From assembly GCA_022701365.1 (NCBI GenBank), contig JAKUHH010000089.1, positions 106,793 to 170,792 of the forward strand: a stretch of 64,000 bases of DNA. Reading direction: 5' to 3'. Each line of letters opens with the position of its first letter. Positions within the stretch are counted from its first letter, which is position 1. Made by a program: the position numbers and the translations under genes. Source of the DNA: Mycocentrospora acerina (taxonomy: Eukaryota; Ascomycota; Dothideomycetes; Pleosporales). Under the pieces are notes generated by a model. The model was not told the origin of the DNA and did no database searches. It saw only the letters and a list, made by a program, of their open reading frames with translations. Shown one piece after another: positions 10,583 to 21,083 of this stretch.

Positions 10583-12809
10583 TACCGTGTCTGTGCACTC
10601 AATGCGCACCCGTTAAAAACTTGGCTAAATTTCAACACGACATAAATCCACCAAATTGAACACAATCGAGACTGCAATTAATGCTATTGAAGCGCTAGAG
10701 TTAAGAGAAGATTATTTTTTGTTCAGAAATAGCTAAAAAGCATGGTGTTGTGCGTTCAACGTTGACCTGAAGGCACTAAGCTAATACAGCGTTATGTGCA
10801 GCTAGTACATCTACACGTTAAAAGCTTAGCCTACAACAGGAGCAGGAGCTTACTAAATATATAGAAAAGCTTAAAAAGCAAGGCTTACTACCTAAGCAAG
10901 AAATGATTCAAAATTTCGCATCATGTGTTGCTAAAGAGGCTGTGAGCGAGAGCTGGGTTACACGCTCCATTAACCGAGATTCACACCATCTCACATCACA
11001 ATGGACAACTGTTATAGACGACAATCGCCACCAGGCTGATTCAGGGGCTGAATACAAGCTCCAGTTCAACCTGTTAGGCGAGAAAATTAACAAGTAAAAC
11101 GTTTTTTTTTCTTCATTTATATTGTATTAATCTATCTAACTAGCTGAACTAAATACAATAATGCCTATGCAGACGTTAGTCTATGAGGCGCTGTTTTTCC
11201 TCCTAGGCTAAGCTCTCTTTTCTAGAGCCCTAGAAGCCTAGTAAAACAGTAGTAGTGCTCTCACTACGCGGCTTGCTAACAGTAAGTATACTAGAGCAGT
11301 TCTATTTCGTTGTATTAGGCCTTTAGGTCAAGGCTCCTGCAGCAAGCGGCTATCTAGGCTGTTGCTATTTCTCGTTTTTTGCGCGTTGCAGAGGCCTATT
11401 GCTAGGCCCCTGAAGTAAAACGTTGAGCCTTGCAATACATGCAATATGGATGAGAAAGGCTCTGTTATTGACATCACCAGCCGATCAAAACGAGTGTTTA
11501 GCAGGAGAATTTGGGAGAAAAAAGAGGTTACAGCAGCTATCTAGGATGGCTCACGTGAGTGGATAATACTCCTGGCGTGTGTATGTGCAGATGGATTAAA
11601 GCTGCTGCTAAGCCTTATATTTAAGGCTGCTAAAAAGGGCATACAATTAAGCTAGGTTAAGGCAATTAAGGCTAGGAAACACAAGATTTTTATTAGCTTG
11701 TCACACTCAGGATGGACTGATAACAATATAGGCCTTGCCTAGCTTAAGCAGGTGTTTGATCGCCACATTAAGAAGAAGGCGGGGAGATCTTAAAGGCTAC
11801 TCCTCCTTGATAGTTATAGATCTCACGTTTCTATAGATTTCTTAGATTACTATAAGAAGAATAGAATCCTTGTTGCTATCCTTCTTCCTTAATTAACCTA
11901 CACGCTCTAGCTACTTGATGTAGCTATGTTTAAGCCTCTCTTGACAGCGTATTTAAAGGAGCTCTTAACTTACCTTCACAATAGCTAAGGGCTTCTCCTA
12001 GTTAAAAAGGGTGTCTTCTTGCCTCTATTTAAGAGAGCCTGGCAACACTCCTTTTAAAAAGAGCTAATGCTAAAGTATTTTAAAGCAACAGGAATCTCAC
12101 TATTTAAACCTGCTTAGATATTCAAAATATTCACTCAGGATGAGCAGGAGTCACTAAAATGCATACTGCCTCTTACTTCTAATTAAAGAAGGTTAGAAAG
12201 GCTGTTACACATGTTAGTAGTTAATAAAAACACAGAAGAAGCTAAAAAACTCAGTTAAACACTCTACTCCTTTCAGGTTTAAAATGAGCTACTTTAGCTT
12301 GAAAACTAGGCGCTCTAAAAAGCTCTTATTTTTAAGAAGAAGCAGCAGAAGTATAGAAAGCCTCTTGATTTGCAATAACGTCAGGAGTACCATGGTGGTG
12401 CTGTTTTCTAGTTCCCAAGAAAGGTTAGAGAAGCACGTGTTCGTCAGTCAGTAAAGGAGCTAAAAAAGCTTTTCAACTATCCTAAAAGGGTAAGAAGAGG
12501 GCTTCAAGGCCTTCCCAACAAGCTATTGAGCGCAGGAAACAGGTGGTAGATGCCTCAGGTGGTGGTAAGTCTCATGAAGCTGTTCTTGCACCTCCACCTC
12601 CACAGTCACGAAAAGGCCGTGCGATTAGGCTACCAAGCAAATTCAAGTAGTAAGAGCAAAAGTTTCGCATATATTATCTATACCATTCACCTCAAAATTC
12701 TGTAATAGCAGCCATTGAGCGTGGCTCAATAACCTCATTTCTACTTGAAATGGTTTTGACGTTAGGTGCGCGTTGAGTGAATCCGCGCATTCAGTGCACG
12801 GACACGGTA
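10583..12809 (+). mobile_element. Fot1/pogo-type DNA transposon, RIP-degraded
   Basis: Imperfect terminal inverted repeats begin TACCGTGTCTGTGCAC on the left and, read inward from the right, TTACCGTGTCCGTGCAC, with TA at both junctions as expected of Tc1/mariner-pogo insertion. The decayed transposase is readable: an N-terminal helix-turn-helix (INAIEALELRED), the CENP-B-like block MIQNFASCVAKEAVSESWVT (10903 on), and then the DDE core with NMDEKG (about 11446), SGWTDNNIGLA and LLLLDSYRSH (about 11800). Roughly 15 stops interrupt it, mostly TAG and TAA at Trp, Gln and Pro/His-type CpA sites, e.g. LA*LKQVF where the family has Trp. A LINE-type fragment is inserted at 11104-11412. It cannot encode active transposase. 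Confidence 0.9.
11104..11412 (-). mobile_element. LINE-type 3' fragment inside the pogo element
   Basis: Flanked by a perfect 12-bp target duplication, AAGTAAAACGTT, at 11092-11103 and 11413-11424. Reverse-complemented, it ends in ...TACAATATAAATGAAG plus poly(A), the same 3' end as the elements at 25233 and 33853, so it is inserted in minus orientation and 5' truncated. The poly(A) tail and target duplication point to target-primed reverse transcription. It contains the hairpin words GGCCTAGCAATAGGCC and no coding part. It is younger than the pogo copy it interrupts. Confidence 0.88.
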
Positions 12810-12969
12810 AGGATTCATTTTAACAGCCTATGAGTCTTAGAACTGAGACTTAAATCACGGTTTGCGAAGTTATTGGGCTGCTGAAAGTCAACTTGTTTCA
12901 GCATTAGGGTTGTCTAGACACACGAGGACTAACATTGCCCAACTAGTTAAAATACAATCAAATACTCCG

Positions 12970-13115
12970 TAACGTCCGTCCTTGCGTAACAGGACACCCT
13001 GCGTGCTGGGACCAACCAATCAGTTTGCAGATTTTGGGCAGAAGTCTGTGATTTAAGCGAGTTGATTAGCCGGTCCCGGCACACAGGGTGTCCCGCTACG
13101 CAGGGATGGACGTTA
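12970..13115 (+). mobile_element. MITE family A, 146 bp, copy 1
   Basis: Starts TAACGTCCGTCCTTGCGTAA and ends ...GCAGGGATGGACGTTA. The ends form an inverted repeat of about 37 bp, TA included as likely target duplication. A second copy of identical length lies at 29292-29437 and differs at only a handful of sites. Non-coding. Confidence 0.92.
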
Positions 13116-13677
13116 ATGGATTTTTCTATGCTGCTTTGAGAGCAGTGATCGATCATTTTCTTCTCTCTTCAAGATAATATGTCGCGGCCTCGTGTTACGC
13201 GGTGAAAATTGTGCTCTGTTATCAGCCTCTTATAGTTTTACAAGTTCTCTTCACAACGTTGACTATTTAAAGCAGATTGATCAGTCAAAATTATCTCAAG
13301 CAGCTTTAGTAATTTGTGGGAGTAAAGCTAAGGTCACGCATCTCGTTTTGTTGTGCGCAAGTCAGATCAATGAAAATTTAAGAGATGCCATGCGTTTCTC
13401 TTATTCTACGTGTTAACTCTTGCTAGAACTTCATCTTAATCTACTTATTGGCATTTGATGTGGTAGAACCTATCAAAAACCCTTGGTCCGTTCACTTACG
13501 AAGACCTTCAATATATTTACTGATCTTATCTAAAGTTAAGTTATGCTCTTCCCGACTATTTTTGTCTTCTCTAGTTGTAGAAGATCGTACATGTTTTGCT
13601 TCCTGAGGTTGGGAATTAAGAGACAATCCAGTTGTTTGTGATTCTCTCGCATGAGGCAAATGAGAACCTTCGCCCAA
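13116..13677. other. Short unassigned frames
   Basis: A plus-strand open frame of 74 codons (13192-13416) and a minus frame (13492-13677) in line with exon 2 of the neighbouring gene are present. The minus frame would extend that protein by 61 residues if the TAA at 13678-13680 were a mutated CAA. I cannot support either as a separate gene. Confidence 0.35.
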
Positions 13678-14058
13678 TTAATTACTTAAGAAGCTTTTAG
13701 GGTCCATAGTACTCGATCTAGACGATTCTACATACTACAGTTAGTCTATAGTGTAAACAACGACTCTTAGCCATATTGTAAGCTTACTACAGTTATGACG
13801 ACTGCTCTTGGTGTACGCAATGGCGTTTTTTGCCTGAGAACCCTTTTTATCCTCGTCGCTGCCAGTTTTGGCGTGGCTATGACTGTCGCCATCACTTTCA
13901 CTCCCGGTATCGGAACTGCTGTCGCTCTCACTATCATTGGAGTCTTCAAGGGTTCTGGTAACGCTTTCGCGAATTTTCGGTTGTCTAGGTGTTTTGAAAT
14001 TACTACCGAAGTAGCCTCCAATTGAAGGAGTCTGTGCTGTTTTGCCAAAAGATGCCAT
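13678..14058 (-). CDS. Small Ser/Asp-rich acidic protein, two exons
   Basis: Family not recognised. Minus strand, ATG at 14058 (MASFGKTAQTPSIGGYFGS). A 60-nt intron, 13728-13787, has donor GTAAGC, branch site CTAAC and acceptor TAG. Splicing gives a 106-residue protein ending SSTMDPKSFLSN. Residues 40-70 are a low-complexity run of Ser, Asp and Glu (NDSESDSSSDTGSESD), which could be a phosphorylated disordered region. No signal peptide, membrane span or catalytic motif. The stop TAA at 13678 is followed in the same frame by another 61 open codons rich in charged residues, so the protein may have been shortened by a CAA-to-TAA change. Plus-strand reading of the same DNA gives a hydrophobic frame that I regard as a shadow. 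Confidence 0.55.
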
Positions 14059-14698
14059 TTTTTCCGTGATGTTCGGTTTAAGGATAATAATTTAGTTGTG
14101 AATGTAGTTAAAACTTCAGTACGTTCTTCACAAATCTCTCTTAGAAACATATATTTATACATGTTCTTAATCCAAGAATGTCAATACTAGATCTGCTCTG
14201 ATTCAGAAAGATCAATGATTAGTGGATAATCACCCGCGCGGCAAATAAGCATAGAAAAGCGCTTCACAGAGACAAATACGTACCTCTAGCTGATGTCAGC
14301 ACTAGAAATAATAGTAAGATTCGGTGCAGTGCGATGTTTGCAGTCGGTCTTTGAACATTTAATAAGCAAGAGGGTTGATAATCAAAGAGATTACTGATTC
14401 TTTGTAACAGGGCCATTTTAGTTTGGACATCAGCCTCACCAAATTTGAGTCCTTTCTACCGATTATAGGAGTGCTTACCCTGAGCACAATAGAGGATCTT
14501 CTAAAGATACAAAAACATATTAAATTAATCATTGCAGAATGACATATGAATCAACAAGGCGTCACAACAATTTGCTATTTACAATGCTGCAATAATTCAA
14601 TTCGACAGCTGTCATAGCTTTAGTCCCGCTCACAGCCGTAACATCTTCTCACGGTCTTTCCCACAAAATTTGATAGCCTTAGCTTGCACATGTGTTCG
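14059..14698. other. Intergenic stretch
   Basis: Upstream region of the minus-strand gene at 14058. No gene, repeat or motif that I can support. Confidence 0.45.
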
Positions 14699-14870
14699 TG
14701 TCCGCGGTGGCCGCCATGAAGGCGCCACACGCTGATTGGTTGCGGCACTCGCCAATAACTTAGCTTGCAATTTCCGCCTCTTTATTATCATATAGGTGGT
14801 ATGCACGCAATAATGCAACAATCAGTTCTCTACTCCTCTAGTCTAATGCTATTCTCTACTCTCCACGTCT
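14699..14870 (+). repeat. Dispersed repeat E, copy 1
   Basis: Begins TGTCCGCGGTGGCCGCCATG and is about 85% identical over about 170 bp to 61749-61915, including GGCGCCACACGCTGATTGGT, GTATGCACG and CAGTTCTC...TAGTCTAATSC. It is GC-richer than its surroundings. Lack of ends or coding content leaves its class open; a retroelement leader or LTR part is possible. Confidence 0.75.
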
Positions 14871-14934
14871 CGTCCATTTGCAGTGGGGCATCGGCTCTCC
14901 ACGCCAGACAATCTTTCATTGGGCTCCTTGTTTA

Positions 14935-15050
14935 GATCGCACACTAGCTGCTATAAGTAAGCTTGTCAGCCATCTGTCACTCGAGGATGGTGGGCAGCTG
15001 ATGGTCACTGCTTGAACATTAGACAACAGTGTTGCATAATCATGCTGCGT
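14935..15050 (+). repeat. Dispersed repeat F, copy 2
   Basis: Shares CTAGCTGCT, AAGCTTGTCAGCC, GGTGGGCAGCTGATGGTCA and GACAACAG in order with the block at 52775-52905, and more weakly with 1495-1620. It abuts the start of the lipase-like gene, so it may lie in that gene's promoter. Confidence 0.5.
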
Positions 15051-16548
15051 CAACGAGTGAATTTTAACGCTGAATTTGCTAGCGAGTGTATGTAAGCTGA
15101 TGTCAATCAGTCAATTAAAGAAGTAACTGTTTGGCGCCTAAGAACACCTAAAGACAAGAACAGTGACGACCATGAGATCTTGACGATGTATCATCAGTCC
15201 ATTGGTAACATACACAAGTGGCAGTGTAATTGCACAGTAAGCCATCAACTAGAGTCTTTACAAAGATAGAAATCTCTCAGTATGCCCATTCAATAATGAA
15301 ATCATGGAGTGTGTATGTGATCGTTCGTTAGATGCCGTGATCAATCTATCCAAGTGCGAAAGTTTTTTTTAGATAGCTGTAGATTTAGCTGTTCAGTCTT
15401 TTTGAAATACCAATCTATTCTCCTGATTAAAGTTTTGCGCTTTCTATTAGTAATAGCTGGTTCTAATAACATTAAATCTCAACGCGAGCAAAATCAGAGC
15501 AGAGATAACAGTGATAAAATCATGTAGAGTCTTTTGTATTTCGTCGTTAAACACAACCGTCTAACTTCACTTCTAGTTCAACTTCAGCTTAGCCGCTAAT
15601 TTGTCTTGCAGCTATCAACTCAGAAAGTGTGTACAACGAAATCACTAAGGACTCTGAAGAGGAACAGGTCAGTATCTGCGGGCGAGTCGTGGTAAAAAAT
15701 GCATGTATCAAGATGCACGGCCACGTCATAGTCGTCGCTATCTGCGGGACACGGCTTTGGAGCGTAGGTGACTGGAAAGTGAATATGAATTGCAGACCTG
15801 TTGTTCCTAAAGGTATTCTAGTCAGTACTGAGCTAGTGAGCTTTGCAATTACTACTAATCATGTCGCCAGAGCAACCACAATAACCTTTGCCATGAGGGA
15901 TACCTAGGCGTTGTTCGTGCTATCCTCCAGCCACTGACAACACTACTAGATCAGAGTGAAAAGATTTCGCCTATTCTTTTTACCGGTCATTCAGCAGGAG
16001 GCGCTATTGCTAGTCTCATCTATGCACATGTTGTGACAATGACTGAATCTCCGCTCGCAAAGGTACTGAAAAGATGTTCTTCTGTTCACTGTATCGTGTT
16101 TGGAACTCCGCCAGTGTCAATCAGTCCATTTGCACAACATCAACAGGATCAGCAATCGCTATTCCTATCTATCATGAACTATGGTGATCCTGTTACTGAA
16201 GCAGCTAGGCGATACCAGATTATGAGAGAACCAGCACGCGATCCTTGTCAACTCGATCTAGACTTTTCAATATCTTGTCCTGATCAAAGCATTGACATGA
16301 TAGCACCAGACAAAGCAGAATCACCGTCACTTCGACAGTACGTAAACTCTGGCACTATCTTTTGCATGCAGGGTACAATGGAACACTCTTTGTTTTTATC
16401 TATCCGGAAAATAGATGACGTAGAGCTTTGCATGCAAAAGACATTTTCATGGCGCGCGCACAACGTGTCAAAGTATAGAAAAAGGATCCTGCGGTTAGCT
16501 TCTCAGAAAGAAGAATCATGTGGTACAACACGAGAAGATACTTCTTAG
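15042..16548 (+). CDS. Class 3 lipase-like protein, possibly damaged N-terminus
   Basis: An alpha/beta-hydrolase of the fungal class 3 (Lipase_3) type, expected to hydrolyse acylglycerols. The nucleophile elbow GHSAGGAIASL is encoded at about 15985-16020. A GDPV (about 16180) supplies the probable Asp, and AHNVSKY near the C-terminus the probable His. Upstream strand blocks IVVAICGTRLWSVGDWKVN also fit. A 50-nt intron, 15821-15870 (GTCAGT...TACTAATC...CCAG), joins PVVPKGIL to SNHNNLCHEGYLGV in frame. An earlier exon ends before the acceptor TCTTGCAG at about 15611. The family's N-terminal block (EVTVWRLRTP, DDHEILTMYHQSIG) is present at 15110-15230 in frame with ATG 15042, but behind a TAA at about 15093, and the exons between 15240 and 15600 are not resolved. 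The C-terminal 300 codons are undamaged. A partially disabled gene or one with an unrecognised first intron are both possible. Confidence 0.68.
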
Positions 16549-18521
16549 GATATTTTAGTTGCGCTTCTTTTTTAAATATTTAGGTAGGCTTAGCTTAGAC
16601 TAATGCCTTTTTGGTCTATACATGATATAGCTGTAGACATGTTTTAAAACAGAAGCTTACTGTTTCTGTATGTACCACTCAATCAACAGATTCCAAAAAC
16701 GTGCCACACCGCTATTTGTCCCCGAGACATAAATGACTACAACTACCCCTTTACAAATTCATCATTCTTGCACAACTTGAGTCTGAAGGCAGAGACTGAC
16801 TTTGCAGCTGTTGCTAGGACACGGATCTATCCCACTGTGTTATGCGAGCTGAGAATTTACCATGATATATCAACTAACGCATAATCCGGTAGAGCAGAAC
16901 ATACAATTACAGCGGTCGACTCGCAAACATTATACGATATTTTTCCGTCTTAATTCCCGAGAAAATGAGGATATTCATTTGAGTGAGTGCAACTTTCGAT
17001 TTTAGAAAACAGTTTATAGGCATGTACTATAGTCGTCTTCAGCTTCAAGCAGCGCAGGAAATTTAAATTAAGCTAATACTAAACTGTTAGTCAATATTAT
17101 AGTCACTTTTATCCTTCTAAACATTCTCCACAAAGCTATCTCTAACTTCCAAAAAGTTCTAGAAGCATTCTTTTCCCGTTCGTCTCACTCAAATAGAAAC
17201 GAAACGTACACAGGATTTATCTTGGACGTGAGCTGATCGTTACTGTAGCTTCAAATTACTATCTGTCAACTTACAATATATAAACCTTCTGGCTACAGCA
17301 GCATGAAGCTCAGCCTTTTTGTAGCTCACATCATCAGTTTCAAAGCCTGACAATCTTGGCCAAAACAAGTTGTATCACTCCAATTAGTCAAAAGGGTGGT
17401 AACTTTCCACTCGGGGTCATACAACAAACCCTGAGATGCGAAGCTTTAGATATTTCAAACACTGAAATTTCCCATTCACAACCCCATAGAGCTATAGATA
17501 GCGCTCAATAGGGTGCCTAAGTGGGTTGGATATAAGAGACAAACGCTCGATACCATCGAAATTCATCGAAACTTTGAAAAATCAACAGTAACTCCTATTG
17601 ATATCTTATCCAACGAATTATAGTCTGCTTCGTTGCATGTTCTATTATACATGTTCACCCGACACTGATAAGCTGTCAAGTGTGTTAGCACATGAGCAGC
17701 AGATTACTCTGACGGTGCGGGATGCTCTCACTGCATTAGCTTGCATTAAGTTGATATCATAGCATCGTACCGAAATGGTCGCTATACCTGCTTCAGACAT
17801 TCAATAGTTAATCTGGCGTGTTTTTAAGGTCCCTGGGTCTTGAATGTGTCCTTTGTTGCCACTATGTCACAAGTTACCTGATCCTCTAAAATCAGCCTCT
17901 AATCTATTTTTGCATTATACACCATCATCAGCCATCATAGAGAAAGTAAGTCAAGCCCTAGTATATGGGGTTTTTCCTAGTGTGCCTAAATTGTGCTGAG
18001 CCCTTGTAGACCGCAGCGCGGTTCGTCATACTACCCATATCAAAGTCAAAGGTGAACTTGTTCCAAAATACAAGCATACTTCACAGAGGGTAGTAGAGGC
18101 CATGAATATAGGGAGTGAAGTGAAATACATTCATAAGCGCAAGCGTACTGGAGTGCTATGGATGGCCGCTTCTGCAAAAATAAATTGAAATAGTGCAGCT
18201 GACTGAATACTTAGTATTCACAGCAAACTTAACCAGCAGTGTATGAAAATAACAGGCAGATGTGCAGATTGACAGACAAAAAGCCTGTAAAGAGTAGCCC
18301 ACACATAACCTTGTATTAACACTAGGTCTATGCTTAGGCAAGGCATTCAGATCATCGTTATCCGTTTACATTTTCCAAGCTATCGAGAAAGATCTAGGAA
18401 GTTGAGACGATGGCAAATAAACTCCTGCAATTTTCCAAGATTAAATCTCTCTTCTTCATTTACTAGAGGAAGATTGACTTAAGAGAGGGCGGCTACAACG
18501 TCTTTTAGGGCTTCAGCCTAT
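16549..18521. other. Gene-free stretch with one promoter-like site
   Basis: No supported gene. At 17278-17285 a TATATAAA lies just ahead of ATG 17303, which opens a secretion-like leader (MKLSLFVAHIISF) that ends at a TGA after 15 codons and continues in frame for about 28 more codons. It could be a dead small secreted protein gene or chance. Confidence 0.4.
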
Positions 18522-19838
18522 TTACCAGACACGAGGACGTAAGTAAAGCCGAATTCCATGATACTTACTAGATGGAGAATAAAGACTTACAACTAAATTG
18601 AAAATAAGCGCCTCCAAACTTTCTCCACCTAAGCCAATGTCCGTTTCTTTCTCTGCCAATAGTACCAGGCTAAGCGCAGCCTGCTGCTGCTCGAAAGGAC
18701 GAGCGATGAAATCCAACATGGGTGCATTGTGCTGTGTAGGAGCACTTAATGCAACATTCTGCATTTCTTCATTCCAGACATTGCAGGTTCCAGGCTAAAA
18801 ATGAGTAGATTCTTTTAATGAACAGCTAGGCGTGACTGCGTGCCGCTTCACCTTACCAATGAAGTCAAAAATGACATCTTTCTCTGAGACAAGAAACGTC
18901 GTGTAATCAGCCGTTAAGAAAGGATCTAAAGTAGAGACGACTTTTCTGTTCTAAGCGCTGCTGCATTTTCAGCCAATTTTCCTCGCACCTTTATTATTGC
19001 TGTCATCGTCACAAGTAGAAGCATGTCCTGCGTCCGTGAGTGGTAGAGGCTTTTGTATTTCTTGTGCAGCACATTCGTTGTCAAATTTGTTGCGGTGGAA
19101 GTTTGTCCCGTCTTCTGCTTGCGATTCTGAGAGATAGCCAGAGCGCTGCTGAATAGATCAGGTTTTACTGTTAGCTGATGGCAATCCCACAATCCTAGAA
19201 TTGCTCCAAAACTGCTAGCCGCTGGTGCTTAATACACTACGCTCAGTACAATGTTCCCGAATGAAGTTGGTAGCGGCTGCTTTTAGATCTTTAGTTTGTA
19301 AATAGTCGTGATTGCGACTCTTTTTCCTAGGTCTGATTAGTCCTCGTCAACGTAGCATGGTGCGATCGTCTTACAATTGGATATTTGCCTGTCCCTCAAA
19401 TGTCCACATCTTCTCCATCTCACCTGTAATAAACTGTATCGCTGCTGTTTCTTTTACCATTGTCATTTCGCCATCCACTCTAATTGTGTCTTGCATTGTT
19501 GTCAGCCTCTCCATATCAGCTTGGCTCAACATATTGTTGTGCCAATCCCGGGAAGTGGTGAAACTCTGCGTGTCATTTTTTCCCTGCAATTCAAGAAGCG
19601 ACTTAGGATTAAGACTGCGATTTGCATTGATATGTCTAGGTGTTGTCAGTTTTGGAATGCATATATTACAAAAACATGACCCTTCTAATGTATTTTCAAA
19701 TGCAGAATGGCAGGACAGCGAATTAGAAACGCACGAATTTCCATCAGAACGAACGTAAGTTTCTCCGCCTGTGTAAGTAAATTGAGGAGTATCGTATTGG
19801 TGATGAAGAGATACTATTCGCTCGGCTTGTAGCGACAT
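18522..19838 (-). CDS. Unassigned multi-exon gene or pseudogene
   Basis: I do not recognise the product. Exon 1 starts at ATG 19838 (MSLQAERIVSLHH) and encodes about 154 residues with a Cys-rich patch (CFCNICIPKL) and a helical, Met/Gln/Glu-rich end. It meets a good 48-nt intron (GTAAGA...GACTAATC...CCTAG, about 19327-19374) that continues in frame with KKSRNHDYLQTKDLK. That exon reaches a TAG after about 36 codons. Open minus-strand blocks at 18926-19192 and 18522-18764 (with acceptor TTTTTAG just upstream of the latter) look like further exons, but I could not join them in frame, so at least one frameshift or stop is likely. The plus-strand frame opposite exon 1 is hydrophobic and judged a shadow. 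Confidence 0.4.
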
Positions 19839-20400
19839 GGGATTAAGGGAAGAGGATTTTGTTTTTTAGAATCCTCTGTCTTTCTTTTCAAAAGGCACAC
19901 TATTAGGGGCTAGATATTTGCGCACTTTAAGATAGAAGGATTCGAAGTGAAGGGTTTACTTAAAACTGTCGTTGGTTGTTTTGGCCGCCCCCAGGAAGAT
20001 ACATGAGTCAATGGTATCGGAGAGTAGATCGATTAAAAAGTCTACATTAAGTAAGGCTCAAATTTTGAACACTGAGTTAAAAACGAGGCCCTGAAGGTGA
20101 ACAAACAAGTACTTGATCAATCCAATCGGCAGGCAAGATGGGCATATTGAGAGGTGAACGCGGCTTGACTGTTCCATCGCCTAAGAAGTGCAGCTCTAGG
20201 ACTAAATTGATTGAGCACAAGCCATTTTTAAAGTCGGTTGCAGAGAGTTGATCTTCGATTGTGGGTCGCAGCGCAGTAGCACGTGATACGGCAGTTCTTC
20301 GGAAAGGATGTGAAAATGACGATCTACCTAGGATAGAAATGGCAGGCACCACAGTCTGGACTTTGCATATGAAAAGCACCTCTAAGACAAGGTTTCGCGT
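19839..20400. other. Ambiguous coding-like stretch
   Basis: Both strands are open over 20080-20380: 100 codons on the minus strand and, on the plus strand, a frame broken only by TGA codons that could be former CGA. I cannot choose between them and make no gene call. Confidence 0.35.
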
Positions 20401-20402
20401 GG

Positions 20403-21083
20403 ACTGACCCGGGCCCTACTCATGATGTTCAAGTTGTTGTCGATGAGAGCGACTCGCGTAGCGACTTTGAATGTGGATGTGGCTCAGCAGTAGCAAAGCA
20501 GACAATTTAGCCGCGATTACAAATCCAACGCAGCTGCCGACTGTTCTCGTGCTCATGCTCGTGCTCAAAATGATGCGCAGAATATGTGCATGGGTTAGAG
20601 GTGAAACTTGAAGAAACTGGTAAAGATCATGTATTCACCTTGCAGTTAAATCAGACCTCTTCAGGTACAGTAGCCATAGCGAATGCGGACTACTGATTCC
20701 ATTGAAAAACAGACTTTCCGGAAATAAACGAGCTCGTAGGATGAACTCTGCATAGCACAATAGGTATGTACATTTTAACAAATTCGCAACAGATATTGGC
20801 AGGGATCAAACTTCCGCAAATAGACGTCAATAAACGTGCACCTTTTAATCTTAAATCGCCTGATAAGCGCGCGTAAAAAGGATCCGTTGACACGGTTCTG
20901 CCAAGGATCGTGCGCCACGCAGCACCCATGAGTAGCTTCAGTTGGCAGGATGCAGTCAAGGTCAGCCAGGCGAATAACCAGCGCACAGCAACAACTCAGG
21001 GGCAGTTCATATGTGCAAGTGGACTGAATATGAGCCTTGTCCTAGGTATTGGCACCAATAAGAGTGCAAGTATAGCTCGCATC
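20403..21083 (+). pseudogene. Unassigned protein frame with C-to-T type stops
   Basis: One plus-strand frame of about 225 codons reads like protein: acidic start (VVVDESDSRSDFECGCG), a Cys cluster (CRLFSCSCSCSK), then blocks such as TGKDHVFTLQLNQTSSGTVA, INELVG, and MYILTNSQQILAGIKLPQID, ending MSLVLGIGTNKSASIARI. It is interrupted only by TAG, TGA and TAA codons at places where CAG, CGA or CAA would restore it (about 20508, 20570, 20688, 20694, 20724, 20874). No indel is needed. I do not recognise the family, and the minus-strand frame 20690-20986 is probably its shadow. Likely another RIP-damaged gene. Confidence 0.4.

Larger units (their letters stand above)
10485..12937 (+). mobile_element. 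MITE family C, split by a pogo transposon
   Basis: The left part (about 10485-10582) and right part (12810-12937) together match the uninterrupted family C element at 42351-42580: TTTGCGAAAGTGATATTCAG on the left, then AAAGTCAACTTGT...GTTGTCTAGACACACGAGGAC on the right. The pogo element 10583-12809 sits between them at a TA. The outer ends are degraded relatives of the TAAYGTCYRTCC terminus. Left boundary uncertain by a few bases. Confidence 0.75.

Noticed and set aside
19312..19758. 148-codon hydrophobic plus-strand frame resembling a membrane protein
   Set aside because: The opposite strand has an ATG, a consensus intron and continuing exons, so the plus frame is probably a shadow.
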